DNA of 64,000 nucleotides from Hymenobacter yonginensis (GCF_027625995.1 NZ_CP115396.1:2976001-3040000); one strand, 5' to 3'; counted from the first letter of the stretch, positions 33,972 through 43,454 are shown. The notes: generated by a model from the letters alone, not told the origin. Numbers and translations are program-made.

Positions 33972-36200
33972 ATGCTGTATCTACACAAACTCCGCTACCT
34001 GCTTCTGCTGCTGATTGTGGCAGCCTGCGTGGCGCTGTGGCCCGGCGTGAAGGCCGCCATGGTGGTCGATAACAGCCTTTCCACCTGGTTTCTATCCGGC
34101 GACCCGGCTTTGCGCGAATACCACGCCTTCCAACAGCGCTTCGGCAACGACGAAGTAGTGATTCTGGCCGTGCATGATGTGCAGCCGGTACTTTCGCCCA
34201 AGTATCTGGCTGCCTTCTGGCACCTCACCCGCGAGCTGGAAGCCCTGCCCGCCGTGGCGGGCGTGAACGGGCCCGGCAACACCCAACTGCCCGGCCGGGG
34301 CCTGGCCGGCTCCTCGCGGCAGCTGCTGATGCCCGGCACCACGGCCGCCGAAGTACGGCAAACACTGCATCCGCTGCCCACGCTGCGCCAGAGCCTGTTT
34401 TCCGACGATTATCGCACGGCGCGCTTTATCATCCGGCTGCGGCAAATGCCTGATTTCGATGACCGGCGCGGCGAGATTCTGGCGCAGGTGCAGCGGGTGG
34501 TAGACCGGCACTTCCGGCCGGAGCAGGCCCACCTGGGCGGCGTGGGCATCGTGTACGCGGGCCTCAATGCGCTGTCACAACACGATTTTGGGCTTTTTCT
34601 GGGGCTGGGCTATTTGCTGATGTTCGGGGTGCTGCTGCTCATTTACCGCAACCTGCTGCTGCTGGTCTACATGCTGGGCATCGTGGGGCTGGCCACCTAC
34701 GTCACGTTTGGGGTGTACGGGGCGCTGGGCTACCGCGTAAACCTGATGACGGTGCTGCTGCCCATCGTGCTGATTCTGCTCGGCATCATGGATTCCATGC
34801 ACGTCATCAACGAGCGCAACCGCCTGCGCACGCCCACCAGCCCCGCCCGCCACGACGCGCTGCAGGCTTTGCGCAACGTGTTTGCGCCCTGCCTGTTCAC
34901 CATGCTCACCACCGTAGCCGGGTTCCTGGCGCTGCTCTCGTGCCCGATGGCCATTCTGCGCAACTTCGGGATGTTTGCGGCGCTGGGTATCGCGCTATGC
35001 CTGGTGTTTACGTTTTTGCTGGGAGTGCTGCTGCTGCCACTGGCCAAAGCCCCGGCCCGCACCGCCGCCGCCACCCACTCGGCCGCCAGCCGCATGGTGG
35101 CGTTCTACCAGTATCTGCTGGCCCGGCCGCGCTTTTTTGCCACGCTTTCGGTGCTGCTCACGCTGGCGCTGGCTGCCGGCCTGCCCCGCCTCCGCTCCGA
35201 CACCTACACGCTCGGCTACCTGCCCGCCACCCACCGCGTCGTCACGGACCACGAGGCCATTGAAGCCAGCTGGGGGCCCTACATGCCGCTGGAGCTGCTG
35301 GTGGAGCCCCGCCCCGGCCACACCCTGTCGGACGTAGCCGTGGTGCAGGCCACCTTCACCTTCGCCGACTCGGTACGGCGGCTCAGCGGCGTAGGCCAGG
35401 TAACAGGGTTTCACTCTTTGTATCAGGCCGGCCTCGAAGCCCAGGTGGGTCGTAAGGCTACCCGCCTGCGGGCCAGCCAGGGCGCTTTGCACGCCGTGGA
35501 GCGGCAACTGGGGCTGGAGTTTCCGGCGCTGCTGGCGCAGTTCGTGCACGCGCCGTCCGGCACTGGGCGCGTCACGGTATCAGGCCGGATGCTGTCGGCG
35601 CGGCAGCTCACAGCTAAAGTGGATACGCTACTGCAGATTGCGCAGGCTACACTGGGGCCGGTGGCTACGGTGCGGCCCGCCGGCTACCAGCCGCTCTACG
35701 CCAATATCGTGGCCTACGTCACTGAGTCGCAGACCAACAGTCTGCTGCTGTCATTCGGGCTGGTGTTTGCACTGACGTGGGCGTTTATCCGCAGCTTCCG
35801 GCTGGCACTGCTCACGGTGGTGCCCAACCTGTTTCCGGTGCTGGTGCTGCTGGGCGCCATGGGCTGGCTGGGCATCCCGCTCGACACGGCTACGGCCAGC
35901 ATTGCCTCCATCGTGCTCAGCTTGTGCGTCGATGACACCATTCATTTCGTGTACAGCTACCAGCAGCACCGCCGCCACGGCTTCACGCCCGCCCAGGCCC
36001 GCCTCACTACCATTGCGCACGTCGGCCCCACCATCGTCCTGACCAGCGTGGTGCTGTTTCTGGGCTACGCCGTCATGACGCTGGGCTCCCTGAAAACCGT
36101 ACAGCTGTTTGGCCTGCTCACAGCCATTGCCGTAGCCGGCGCCTTCTACGGTGAGCTGGTTATCTTCCCGCTGGTCCTGAAAAAATACGACCCGGAATAA
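33972..36200 (+). CDS. MMPL/RND-family exporter
   Basis: This 742-aa inner-membrane protein has two halves, each with an initial helix, a periplasmic loop and a bundle of helices. Helix 1 is LRYLLLLLIVAACVALW. The first bundle includes LGLGYLLMFGVLLLIYRNLLLLV and LPIVLILLGIMDSMHVINERN. The second includes TNSLLLSFGLVFALTWAFI and SIVLSLCVDDTIHFVYSYQQHRRHG. The charged Asp residues in helix 4 (GIMDSMH) and helix 10 (CVDDTIH) fit the proton relay of RND transporters. Family members export lipids, such as mycolate esters or hopanoids. It ends the cluster and is a plausible exporter of its product. Confidence 0.87.
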   Translation: MLYLHKLRYLLLLLIVAACVALWPGVKAAMVVDNSLSTWFLSGDPALREYHAFQQRFGNDEVVILAVHDVQPVLSPKYLAAFWHLTRELEALPAVAGVNGPGNTQLPGRGLAGSSRQLLMPGTTAAEVRQTLHPLPTLRQSLFSDDYRTARFIIRLRQMPDFDDRRGEILAQVQRVVDRHFRPEQAHLGGVGIVYAGLNALSQHDFGLFLGLGYLLMFGVLLLIYRNLLLLVYMLGIVGLATYVTFGVYGALGYRVNLMTVLLPIVLILLGIMDSMHVINERNRLRTPTSPARHDALQALRNVFAPCLFTMLTTVAGFLALLSCPMAILRNFGMFAALGIALCLVFTFLLGVLLLPLAKAPARTAAATHSAASRMVAFYQYLLARPRFFATLSVLLTLALAAGLPRLRSDTYTLGYLPATHRVVTDHEAIEASWGPYMPLELLVEPRPGHTLSDVAVVQATFTFADSVRRLSGVGQVTGFHSLYQAGLEAQVGRKATRLRASQGALHAVERQLGLEFPALLAQFVHAPSGTGRVTVSGRMLSARQLTAKVDTLLQIAQATLGPVATVRPAGYQPLYANIVAYVTESQTNSLLLSFGLVFALTWAFIRSFRLALLTVVPNLFPVLVLLGAMGWLGIPLDTATASIASIVLSLCVDDTIHFVYSYQQHRRHGFTPAQARLTTIAHVGPTIVLTSVVLFLGYAVMTLGSLKTVQLFGLLTAIAVAGAFYGELVIFPLVLKKYDPE

Positions 36201-36222
36201 GCACAGGGCCTATTCCGGGTCG
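36188..36222 (-). terminator. Terminator of the TonB-dependent receptor gene
   Basis: CGACCCGGAATA (36188-36199) pairs with TATTCCGGGTCG (36211-36222), and on the minus strand is followed by TATTTTT. It overlaps the end of the exporter gene. Confidence 0.8.
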
Positions 36223-36255
36223 CGGGACATTTGAAGAAAGCCTGCCGGCAGCCGG

Positions 36256-39036
36256 CTAGAGCGTCAGGTTGAGGCGGCCGAAATAAAAGGCCCCGCTGTA
36301 GCCAAACTGGTTGGAGCTGTACAGGAACCGGCCCCGGTTGGTGGCGTCGAGGGTGGAGTAGGCCAAGCTTTGCGGGTTGTTGTTGGGGTCCTGATAGAGG
36401 CGGTCGGGGTACACGTCGAACAGGTTGTTGACGCCCACACTCACGCCCACGTTCTTCAGCACCTGGGCGCTGAGCACGAAGTCGGTAATCCACTTGGCCG
36501 AAAACGTCTGGTCGATGAAGGCGCGGTCGGGGTTAGCATCCTTGGTCTGCACCTCGCCGAAGCGCACGGTGCGCAGGTTGGCACTGAAGATTTTGTAGCC
36601 GTAGTCGGCGCTCAGGTTGATTTTGCTGCGCGGCTGGCCGTTTTCGAGGCGCGCCCGCTGGGCCCGGTCAAACAGCGTGTTCTGCAGCGTGGGGTTGGCA
36701 TCAATGAAGCCGGAGCTGTTGAAGCTACGCACCTTCGTGGCGTTGAAGTTGGCGGCGGCCGTCAGGGTCAGGCGGCTTTCAGTGCCCAGAGTCAGGCGCT
36801 CATTGGCTACCACATCGAGGCCGCGGGTGCGGGTGTTCACGGCGTTGGCAAAGAACTGGATGCCCTGCACCGGCAGCGTACCCAGAATCTGAGCTACGGC
36901 CGCGTTGCCGCGGTTGTACTGGCTGCTGAGCACGATTCGGTCCCGGATGTCAATCTGGTAGGCATCCACGGTAAGCGTGATGGTACGCAGCACCCGCGCC
37001 GTCAGGCCCAGGCTGTAGTTCGTGGATTTCTCCTGCTTCAGCGAGCCAATCCCGAAGGAGCGCGTGAGCGGGCTGTCGTTGTTGGTGGTCAGCACTTCGC
37101 GCAGCTCGCCGCTATTGAACTGGGTGCTGGAGTTGGTGAAGTAGCGCTGCTGCAGCGAAGGCGCCCGGAAGCCGTTGCTGATGGCGCCGCGCACGGCCAC
37201 GTCGGGCAGCACGCTGTAGCGGGCGGCCAGCTTGCCGCTCACGTTGCTTCCGAAATCGGAGTAGCGCTCGGCGCGGCCGGCCACGCTCACCAGCAGCTTT
37301 TCGGTGATATCACTTTCCAGATCAACATAACCGGCCACGTTGGTGCGCGAACGGTCGGTGGCGTCCTGCGGGCGGTAGCCGGCAAAGCCCTGCGAGCCCG
37401 CCGCCGCATAGGTAGCCGGCGTGCTGCCGGAGGCCGGCGTGATAATGCGGCCCTGCTCGTTGATGCCGTTAGCGTAGGAGCCCAGCTCGCCAGCCTCAAT
37501 CTGGAAGTTATCCACCCGGAATTCACCGCCGAAGGCCACGTTGAGGGTGCTCAGCACCGGCAGTTCCAGGAACTTGCGCGAGAAGCCCAGGTTCACGGTG
37601 TTCTGCTGAAACAGCAGCTCGCCGGCGTAGAACTCGGTGGGGCTGGTGCCCAGCGGCAGCGAGGCGTTGAGCGTGTTGCTGATGTCGTAGCGCAGGCTGT
37701 TGCGGCCGTAGGTGTTGCTCAGGTCGGCCTGGAAGCCCAGCACCCGGCCCCGCACACCCGTAATCAGCGAGGCGTCATCCACGGTGCTGTTGATGAACGG
37801 CAGGTAGCCGTTTGGGTAGAGGCCCAGGTCGATTTGGGTGGTTTGGGTGGGCAGGCGGTAGAGGGCGCCGCCGCGGCCGGTGCGGCGCGTGAGGCCGCCG
37901 GCCACGTAGGCTTCCAGCTCCTGAGCCGGCAGCAAGGTGTAGGCTGCGTTCAAAAAGCCGCCGTAGGTGCGCGTGTCGGAAGCGCCTACCCGAATGTTGC
38001 GGCGGTTGAAGCCGTTCTGGGCCACCAGCGCGTCGTCCTGGGCCTTGAGGGACAGCTTCTGGTCGTTGGTGAGGCCGCCAGGGTAGTTGCCGGCGCTGGT
38101 GCCTTTGTAGATGAGCGGGGCCGTGTCGGTGCCGCTGCGGTCGAAGTAGCTGCGGTTGCTGAACTGCCCGCTCACGTTCACGAAACCGCGCTTGTTCAGC
38201 CCGAAACCGGCGTTGGCATCGGCCTGAAACAGCTGCCCGTCGCTCTCGGTGGTCTGGCCGGCGGTGCTGCTCACGTTCACGCCGGTGGTGTCGTCTTTGA
38301 GCTGGATGTTGATGACGCCGGCAATGGCGTCGGAACCATACTGGGCCGCAGCGCCGTCACGCAGCACCTCAATCCGCTTGATGGCGGCCGGCGGAATGAC
38401 GTTCATATCAGTGCCCACCGAGCCGCGGCCGGGCGTGCCGTTGATGTTCACCAGCGCCGACGTATGCCGCCGCTTGCCGTTCACGAGCACCAGCACCTGA
38501 TCGGGCCCCAGGCCGCGCAGCGAGGCCGGGTCTACGAAGTCGGTACCGTCGGTTACGGTCTGGCGCGTGCTCTGGAACGAAGGCGCGATGTACGTCAAGA
38601 TCTGCGTGACGTCGGTTTGTGCGTAGGCCTTGATTTCGCGGGCCGAAATAACGTCGACCGGCGCCGTGGTCAGGATGTTGGAGCGGCCTTCGGTGGCGCG
38701 CGAGCCGGTTACCACCACCTCGTTGAGGGCGGTCTGGTTGTCGGCGAGGCGCACGTCAACGGAGGTGCGGCCGTTGAGGGGTACCTGCTGCGTCACGGAG
38801 CCAATGGCCGACACCACCAGCGTGGCATTGGGCTGCACGCTCAGGCGGTAGCGGCCGTCAGCGTCGGTGCTGGTGCCGTTGCTAGTGCCCTGCTCCAGCA
38901 CGGTCACGCCGGGCTGGCCCTGGCCGGTGGTGTTGGTTACGCGGCCCGTCACGGGCACGGTCTGGGCAAAGGCGGCGTAGCTGGCCACCGACAGGGCCGT
39001 GACTAGGCCCAGCCGCGTTGCGGATAGATTATTCAT
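36256..39036 (-). CDS. TonB-dependent outer-membrane receptor
   Basis: This 926-aa protein has a signal peptide (about 1-24, AAFAQ). A carboxypeptidase-like regulatory domain follows (VTGRVTNTTGQGQPGVTVLEQ, about 29-105), then a TonB box-like LNEVVVTGSR (about 108). The plug domain carries RGLGPDQVLVLVNGKRRHTS and IEVLRDGAAAQYGSDAIAGVIN. A 22-strand barrel ends in the aromatic residue-rich GAFYFGRLNLTL. Such receptors import large ligands (siderophores, cobalamin, glycans) using TonB energy. The substrate is unknown, and no SusD-like partner is adjacent. It is transcribed toward the lipid cluster. The TonB-like protein at 2290 is not close enough to imply a link. Confidence 0.92.
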   Translation of the reverse strand: MNNLSATRLGLVTALSVASYAAFAQTVPVTGRVTNTTGQGQPGVTVLEQGTSNGTSTDADGRYRLSVQPNATLVVSAIGSVTQQVPLNGRTSVDVRLADNQTALNEVVVTGSRATEGRSNILTTAPVDVISAREIKAYAQTDVTQILTYIAPSFQSTRQTVTDGTDFVDPASLRGLGPDQVLVLVNGKRRHTSALVNINGTPGRGSVGTDMNVIPPAAIKRIEVLRDGAAAQYGSDAIAGVINIQLKDDTTGVNVSSTAGQTTESDGQLFQADANAGFGLNKRGFVNVSGQFSNRSYFDRSGTDTAPLIYKGTSAGNYPGGLTNDQKLSLKAQDDALVAQNGFNRRNIRVGASDTRTYGGFLNAAYTLLPAQELEAYVAGGLTRRTGRGGALYRLPTQTTQIDLGLYPNGYLPFINSTVDDASLITGVRGRVLGFQADLSNTYGRNSLRYDISNTLNASLPLGTSPTEFYAGELLFQQNTVNLGFSRKFLELPVLSTLNVAFGGEFRVDNFQIEAGELGSYANGINEQGRIITPASGSTPATYAAAGSQGFAGYRPQDATDRSRTNVAGYVDLESDITEKLLVSVAGRAERYSDFGSNVSGKLAARYSVLPDVAVRGAISNGFRAPSLQQRYFTNSSTQFNSGELREVLTTNNDSPLTRSFGIGSLKQEKSTNYSLGLTARVLRTITLTVDAYQIDIRDRIVLSSQYNRGNAAVAQILGTLPVQGIQFFANAVNTRTRGLDVVANERLTLGTESRLTLTAAANFNATKVRSFNSSGFIDANPTLQNTLFDRAQRARLENGQPRSKINLSADYGYKIFSANLRTVRFGEVQTKDANPDRAFIDQTFSAKWITDFVLSAQVLKNVGVSVGVNNLFDVYPDRLYQDPNNNPQSLAYSTLDATNRGRFLYSSNQFGYSGAFYFGRLNLTL

Positions 39037-39436
39037 GTCAGAAAGAAAAAAGAAAACAAGCCAGGGGGCCGGCCGCGCCCTGCGGGGCGGCCGTGCCGTT
39101 CACACATCCGACGCACCGCCTTTGGCGGGGTCCGTTCAGCACAATCCGGGAAAAGAAAGAATATCAGCGCAGCCCTATGTACGCACTACCGCGCTGGTGG
39201 TTGGCGCCAGCCGGCGCAGCCTCAACAACAGCAACAGCACCCCGCCGCCACACCTGCGGAAGCAGGCCGGCAAATCGGCATCGGGGAGAAAGCGGGCAGG
39301 TTGAGCAAGTACATCAGGCGGGCAAACAGAAACCAGGGTGCCGGCGCACAACCGCGCGCCAGAACAACCCCTGCACTACCGCTTACGGCGCCGAATGTTT
39401 CGCGAACGGAAAAAAACCAACGTCAGCGCGCCACAC
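39037..39436. other. 400-base spacer upstream of the TonB-dependent receptor
   Basis: No gene is supported. Hairpins occur at 39071-39092 (GGCCGC...GCGGCC with one bulge) and 39116-39128 (CCGCC/GGCGG), both in the receptor's leader on the minus strand. I do not recognise a riboswitch. The open frames seen here are low-complexity shadows. Confidence 0.55.
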
Positions 39437-40147
39437 CTACTGCACCAGGCGGCGCACCAGCAGCAACGCCCGGGTGGCCCACTGCTGCATATGCAGGCCG
39501 GAGTAGTGCAGGCCGTCGGACGCGAACTGGGCGGGGTCGTAGCTGGTGGCGCGGGTCAGGTCGGTGATGTCGAGGAAGGCCACGCCGGCCGCCGCGCACT
39601 CCTGCCGGGCGGCATCGTTGAACTGATCGATTTCCTGGCTGATGGCGGCCTGCGAGTAGCTGCGGCCCATCCGCGACTGGCCCCAGTCGGGAATAGACAG
39701 CACCACCACGCGCCCGGGCCGCCCGCCAGCCAGCCGGATGGCCGTTTGCAGCAGCTCCCGAAAATCGGTGCGGTACTCCGCCAGCGGCAGTCCCTGAAAC
39801 TGGTTGTTCACCCCAATCATCAACGACACCAGCTCGTAAGACGCAGGCGGATTGGCGGCCACAATGGCCTCGCGGAGCTGCTCGGTGGTCCAGCCGGTGC
39901 GGGCAATGATGTCGGGCTTCTGCAAGCCCTCGGCCTGGGCCAGCCAGGCCAGCTGCACGCCCCAGCGGTCGGCGGCCGGTACGCCCTGCCCGATGGTGTA
40001 GGAGTCGCCGAGGGCCAGAAACCGCCGCGTGCCCGCCGGGGCCGACACCGGATCTGCCGCGGGCGGCAGCGCGGCTGGCGCTGGTGTTTCGGCCCCACAA
40101 CCCAACGTGAACAGCCAGACGGAAAACAAAACAAGCAAGCGGGACAT
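39437..40147 (-). CDS. SGNH/GDSL-family lipoprotein esterase
   Basis: This 236-aa protein has a lipoprotein signal (SRLLVLFSVWLFTLGC, lipidated Cys18). The SGNH hydrolase blocks are present: block I FLALGDSYTIGQGV with the nucleophile Ser, the GVNNQ block (MIGVNNQFQG) in the place of GxND, and the C-terminal DGLHYSG with the catalytic Asp and His. Members hydrolyse esters of lipids or polysaccharides. ATG 40147 was chosen because it begins the signal peptide, and upstream codons run through the downstream terminator of the next gene. The lipoprotein should sit in the outer or inner membrane facing the periplasm. Confidence 0.88.
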   Translation of the reverse strand: MSRLLVLFSVWLFTLGCGAETPAPAALPPAADPVSAPAGTRRFLALGDSYTIGQGVPAADRWGVQLAWLAQAEGLQKPDIIARTGWTTEQLREAIVAANPPASYELVSLMIGVNNQFQGLPLAEYRTDFRELLQTAIRLAGGRPGRVVVLSIPDWGQSRMGRSYSQAAISQEIDQFNDAARQECAAAGVAFLDITDLTRATSYDPAQFASDGLHYSGLHMQQWATRALLLVRRLVQ

Positions 40148-40221
40148 GGGCAGCGGCGCAACTACGTGAGGCCAACGTACGGCCCCACCGCGCCGCCAGA
40201 TTGCCCGGCATATCACCCCAC

Positions 40222-40261
40222 AAAAAAGCGCCGCCCGGAAACTACCGGACGGCGCTTTTTT
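40222..40261. terminator. Terminator of the cystathionine gamma-synthase gene
   Basis: AAAAAAGCGCCG...CCGG (from 40222) pairs with CCGG...CGGCGCTTTTTT (to 40261), and has A and T runs on both sides. It lies between this gene and the GDSL gene, both on the minus strand. Confidence 0.85.
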
Positions 40262-40318
40262 CACAGAATCCACGGCCAGCCCCGGCGCAGCAGCGCGCCG
40301 GCAGCCAGCCGCGCTACG

Positions 40319-41458
40319 CTAGCCGATGGCTTGCTTCAAATCTTCAATCAGGTCTTCCACATCCTCGATGCCCACGCTCAGGCGGATCAGCGAGTCGGAG
40401 AGGCCGGCCTTGCGGCGCTCCTCGGCCGGAATGCTGGCGTGCGTCATGGTGGCGGGGTGGCCCGAGAGGCTTTCCACGCCGCCCAGGCTTTCAGCCAGCG
40501 AAAACAGCTCGAACTTCTCCAGCACGGCCACGGCGTCTTCTTTCCGGTCGCCTTTAAGCACGAAGGAAATCATACCGCCGAAGTCACGCATCTGCTTGGC
40601 CGCTACGGCGTGATTGGGGTGCTCCGCGAAGCCGGGCCAGAACACTTTCTCCACTTTTGGGTGGCTCTTGAGGTATTCGGCTACGGCGCGGCCGTTTTCG
40701 CAGTGGCGCTGCATGCGCAGGTGCAGGGTTTTGAGGCCGCGCAGCACTAGGAAGCAGTCCTGGGGGCCGGGCGTGCCGCCGCAGGCGTTCTGCAGGAAGC
40801 GCAGCCGCTCGTGCAGCTCGTCGTCCTTCACAATCACGGCGCCCATCACCACGTCGGAGTGGCCGCCCATGTACTTGGTCAGCGAGTGCATCACCATGTC
40901 GGCGCCCAAATCCAGCGGTGTCTGCAGGTAAGGCGTCGAGAAAGTATTATCCACCACCAGCAGCGCGCCAGCCTTTTTGGCCACGGCGGCGGCGGCTTCA
41001 ATGTCGATGACGTTGAGCAGCGGGTTGGTGGGCGTTTCCACCCAGATCAGCTTGGTATTGGCCGTTACTTTCTCTTCCACGGCCGCCATGTCGTGCATCG
41101 GCACGAAGTGGAACTTGATGCCGTAGTTGGCGAATACCTTGGTGAAGATGCGGTAGGAGCCGCCGTACAGGTCGTTAGTGCTGATGACCTCGTCGCCGGG
41201 CTGCAGCAGCTTGATGATGCAGTCGATGGCGGCCATGCCCGAGGCGAAAGCCAGGCCGTGCTGGCCGTTTTCCAGCGCTGCCAGCGCGTCCTGGAGCTGG
41301 GTGCGGGTGGGGTTGTGCGTGCGCGAGTACTCGTAGCCCTTGTGGTCGCCGGGCGAGCGTTGCACGTAGGTCGAGGTCTGGTAGATGGGCGTCATGATGG
41401 CCCCGGTTTCGGGGTCGGGGTGCACGCCGGCATGGATGGCTTTGGTTCCGAATTTCAT
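40319..41458 (-). CDS. metB: Cystathionine gamma-synthase-type PLP enzyme
   Basis: This 379-aa protein belongs to the Cys/Met metabolism PLP-dependent family. It carries TKAIHAGVHPDPETGAIMTPIYQTSTYVQ, the PLP-lysine region ADMVMHSLTKYMGGHSDVVMG (Lys in SLTKY), YVQRSPGDHKGYEYSRTHNPT, and the C-terminal SLGGVESLSGHPATMTHAS. It uses O-acyl homoserine and cysteine to form cystathionine in methionine synthesis. Cystathionine gamma-lyase and methionine gamma-lyase share this fold and cannot be excluded, so the gene symbol is tentative. It appears monocistronic, with a terminator downstream. No SAM riboswitch is visible in the 200-base leader. Confidence 0.88.
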   Translation of the reverse strand: MKFGTKAIHAGVHPDPETGAIMTPIYQTSTYVQRSPGDHKGYEYSRTHNPTRTQLQDALAALENGQHGLAFASGMAAIDCIIKLLQPGDEVISTNDLYGGSYRIFTKVFANYGIKFHFVPMHDMAAVEEKVTANTKLIWVETPTNPLLNVIDIEAAAAVAKKAGALLVVDNTFSTPYLQTPLDLGADMVMHSLTKYMGGHSDVVMGAVIVKDDELHERLRFLQNACGGTPGPQDCFLVLRGLKTLHLRMQRHCENGRAVAEYLKSHPKVEKVFWPGFAEHPNHAVAAKQMRDFGGMISFVLKGDRKEDAVAVLEKFELFSLAESLGGVESLSGHPATMTHASIPAEERRKAGLSDSLIRLSVGIEDVEDLIEDLKQAIG

Positions 41459-41658
41459 CTGGTACGACTAAGGTTCTGGGGAACTGGGGTTGGGCCCGCA
41501 AAGGTAACCACGCGCCGGTAGCATTGCCCGAGGCGCCCGCGGCCGGCCGGTGAAAAGCCGAACCCTGAAAATCAGAATTTTGCCGGCTCCGGTGGCTAAA
41601 TCCTCCGGATGGCGTTCTATCTTGTTGGCAAAATTCTATTCACACTTTTTTTATCCGC

Positions 41659-42543
41659 TTGAAAACACTCCTACTCCTATGGGCCCTGCTGGGCCTGCCC
41701 GCCGCCGTTGCCCTGGCCACCCCCACCCCACCCGACTCCATCGACAGTGAGCGGCACTACATCGACTCGGTGCAGGCCACCCTGCACTACCAGACCGGCC
41801 TAATTACGTTGCCCGACGGCTTGGGCTCCATTACAGTGCCGGCCGGCTTCCGCTACCTCGATGCCAAGCAGAGCGAGTACGTGCTGACCAAGCTCTGGGG
41901 CAACCCCGATGGCGAGTCGCTGGGCATGCTGTTCCCGGCCGAACGCGGCCCACTCGATGAAAACAACTGGGCCTTCGCCGTCGAGTACGACCCTTCGGGC
42001 TACGTGGAAGACACCGACGCGGCCGAAATCGACTACGACGACCTGCTGGAGGACATGAAGGAGGCAACCGAGGAAAGCAACGCCGAGCGTGAGGAAGCCG
42101 GCTTCGGCCGCATCATGCTCATCGGCTGGGCGTCCAAGCCCTTCTACGATGCCAAGCTCAACGTGCTGCACTGGGCCAAGGAGCTGCGCTTTGCCGGCAC
42201 CGACTACAACACGCTCAACTACAACGTGCGCGTGCTCGGCCGCAAAGGCGTGCTCAACCTCAACGCCATCGGCGACATGGGCCAGCTGCCGGAAATCCGC
42301 CGCAGCATCCCGCAGATGATCAAGAGCGTGGAGTTTGCCCAGGGCCAGCAATACGCCGACTTCGACCCCAAAATCGACGAGGTGGCCGCTTACGGCATCG
42401 GCGGGCTGGTGGCGGGCAAGGTGCTGGCCAAGGTGGGCGCCTTTGCGCTGCTGGCCAAGTTCTGGAAGGTGATTCTGGCGGTGGTGGCCGGCGGCTGGGC
42501 CTCCATCCGCCGGTTCTTCGGCGGCAGCTCCTCCGACGAGTAG
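41659..42543 (+). CDS. DUF2167-family membrane protein
   Basis: This 294-aa protein matches the DUF2167 family. A signal peptide or first helix (KTLLLLWALLGLPAAVALA) is followed by a large soluble part with ITLPDGLGSITVPAGFRYLDA, GMLFPAERGPLDENNWAFAVEY and SKPFYDAKLNVLHWAKELRF. The C-terminus has a hydrophobic helix pair (AAYGIGGLVAGKVLAKVGAFALLAKFWKVILAVVAGG). The start is TTG 41659; an alternative ATG further in would remove the signal. Family function is unknown. It is followed by a terminator and the VTT-domain gene. Confidence 0.85.
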   Translation: MKTLLLLWALLGLPAAVALATPTPPDSIDSERHYIDSVQATLHYQTGLITLPDGLGSITVPAGFRYLDAKQSEYVLTKLWGNPDGESLGMLFPAERGPLDENNWAFAVEYDPSGYVEDTDAAEIDYDDLLEDMKEATEESNAEREEAGFGRIMLIGWASKPFYDAKLNVLHWAKELRFAGTDYNTLNYNVRVLGRKGVLNLNAIGDMGQLPEIRRSIPQMIKSVEFAQGQQYADFDPKIDEVAAYGIGGLVAGKVLAKVGAFALLAKFWKVILAVVAGGWASIRRFFGGSSSDE

Positions 42544-42594
42544 GCGGGCCGGCCACGCTATGTAGCCTTCTGCCCCGTTCTTACGTTCTACCTT

Positions 42595-42628
42595 CGGGCC
42601 GGCGCCTTCACGCCGGCCCGTTTGTTTT
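42595..42628 (+). terminator. Terminator of the DUF2167 gene
   Basis: CGGGCCGGCG (42595-42604) pairs with CGCCGGCCCG (42611-42620) around CCTTCA, followed by TTTGTTTT. Confidence 0.85.
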
Positions 42629-42640
42629 CACTTGCAGTCT

Positions 42641-43351
42641 ATGGCTTTTCTCCGGGAGCTTTTTCAAAAAAACGCCTCTACCTTTCTTTCCATGGCGCTG
42701 CTGGCGGGTTTGCCGTTTGTGGGCAGTTCGTCGCTGGGGTTCCTGCTCTACCGCAACCAGGAGCTGCTGCAGCACCCCACGCTGCTGCAGGCGGTGCTGT
42801 ACTTCGTGGTTATCGGGGTGGCCATGGCGTTTTCGCTGCTGCACACCACGCTGGCCGTGCTCATCACCGGGTTTTACTTCGGCTGGGCCGGCTTCCCGGG
42901 CATGCTCATCGCCTACACGCTGGCGGCCCTCACCGGCTACCAGGTAGCCTCCAGCCTCGACCACGGCAAGATGCTGGCGTTTCTGCAGCGCTTCCCCAAA
43001 GCCGCCGCCGTCATGCGCGAAATGAAGACCGACAGCTGGAAGCTGGTGTTTCTGCTCCGCATCTCCCCGGTCACGCCGTTTGCCCTGATGACGTTCATTC
43101 TGGCCGTGATGGGCGTGGATCGGCGCCGGTTTCTGCTGGCTTCCATCGTGGGGATGCTGCCGCGCAGCCTGTTTTTCTACTGGCTCGGCACCAAAGCCCA
43201 GGATATTATGCTGCTGCTCCGCGACCCGGGCACTGGCAACGCCGGCAAAGTGCTGGTGGCGGTGCTGGTCACGGTGTCGCTGTTTGGCCTGTATTACCTT
43301 TTCAACCGCGCTATGCAGCGCGCGCTACGCCAAGGCACGAAAATCGAGTAA
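42641..43351 (+). CDS. VTT-domain (TVP38/TMEM64-like, SNARE-associated) membrane protein
   Basis: This 236-aa inner-membrane protein has about five hydrophobic segments and the VTT-domain features. These include a GFYFGWAGFPGMLIAYTLAALTGYQVAS region (about 83-110), the re-entrant-loop-like LLRISPVTPFALMTFILAVMGVDRRRF, and MLPRSLFFYWLGTKAQDI. Related proteins (DedA, TVP38, TMEM64) act in lipid scrambling or membrane homeostasis. The ATG 42641 follows directly on the DUF2167 terminator; a TTG nine bases upstream is also in frame. It sits 145 bases before the tRNA-Arg gene. Confidence 0.85.
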   Translation: MAFLRELFQKNASTFLSMALLAGLPFVGSSSLGFLLYRNQELLQHPTLLQAVLYFVVIGVAMAFSLLHTTLAVLITGFYFGWAGFPGMLIAYTLAALTGYQVASSLDHGKMLAFLQRFPKAAAVMREMKTDSWKLVFLLRISPVTPFALMTFILAVMGVDRRRFLLASIVGMLPRSLFFYWLGTKAQDIMLLLRDPGTGNAGKVLVAVLVTVSLFGLYYLFNRAMQRALRQGTKIE

Positions 43352-43422
43352 AAAAATCCAGCTGAAATTCAGCATCTTGCAGTCTTTCGCGAAAAAAAAC
43401 CAGGCTAAATGCGGGACCCGGC

Positions 43423-43454
43423 TTGCACCGCCGGAATTTTCCCTGCTATCTTTG
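43423..43454 (+). promoter_or_regulatory. Bacteroidota-type promoter of tRNA-Arg
   Basis: A TTG at 43423-43425 and an exact TAnnTTTG box (TATCTTTG) at 43447-43454 are 21 bases apart, close to the expected spacing. Transcription would begin near 43460, about 35 bases before the tRNA. Confidence 0.7.

Noticed and set aside
36370-39006. Long open frame of about 878 codons on the plus strand, antisense to the TonB-dependent receptor
   Set aside because: It mirrors the receptor gene, is low-complexity (Gly/Val/Ala/His) and has no recognisable domain; high GC commonly leaves the antisense frame open.
41459-41658. SAM riboswitch before the cystathionine gamma-synthase gene
   Set aside because: No conserved SAM riboswitch core could be recognised in this spacer.
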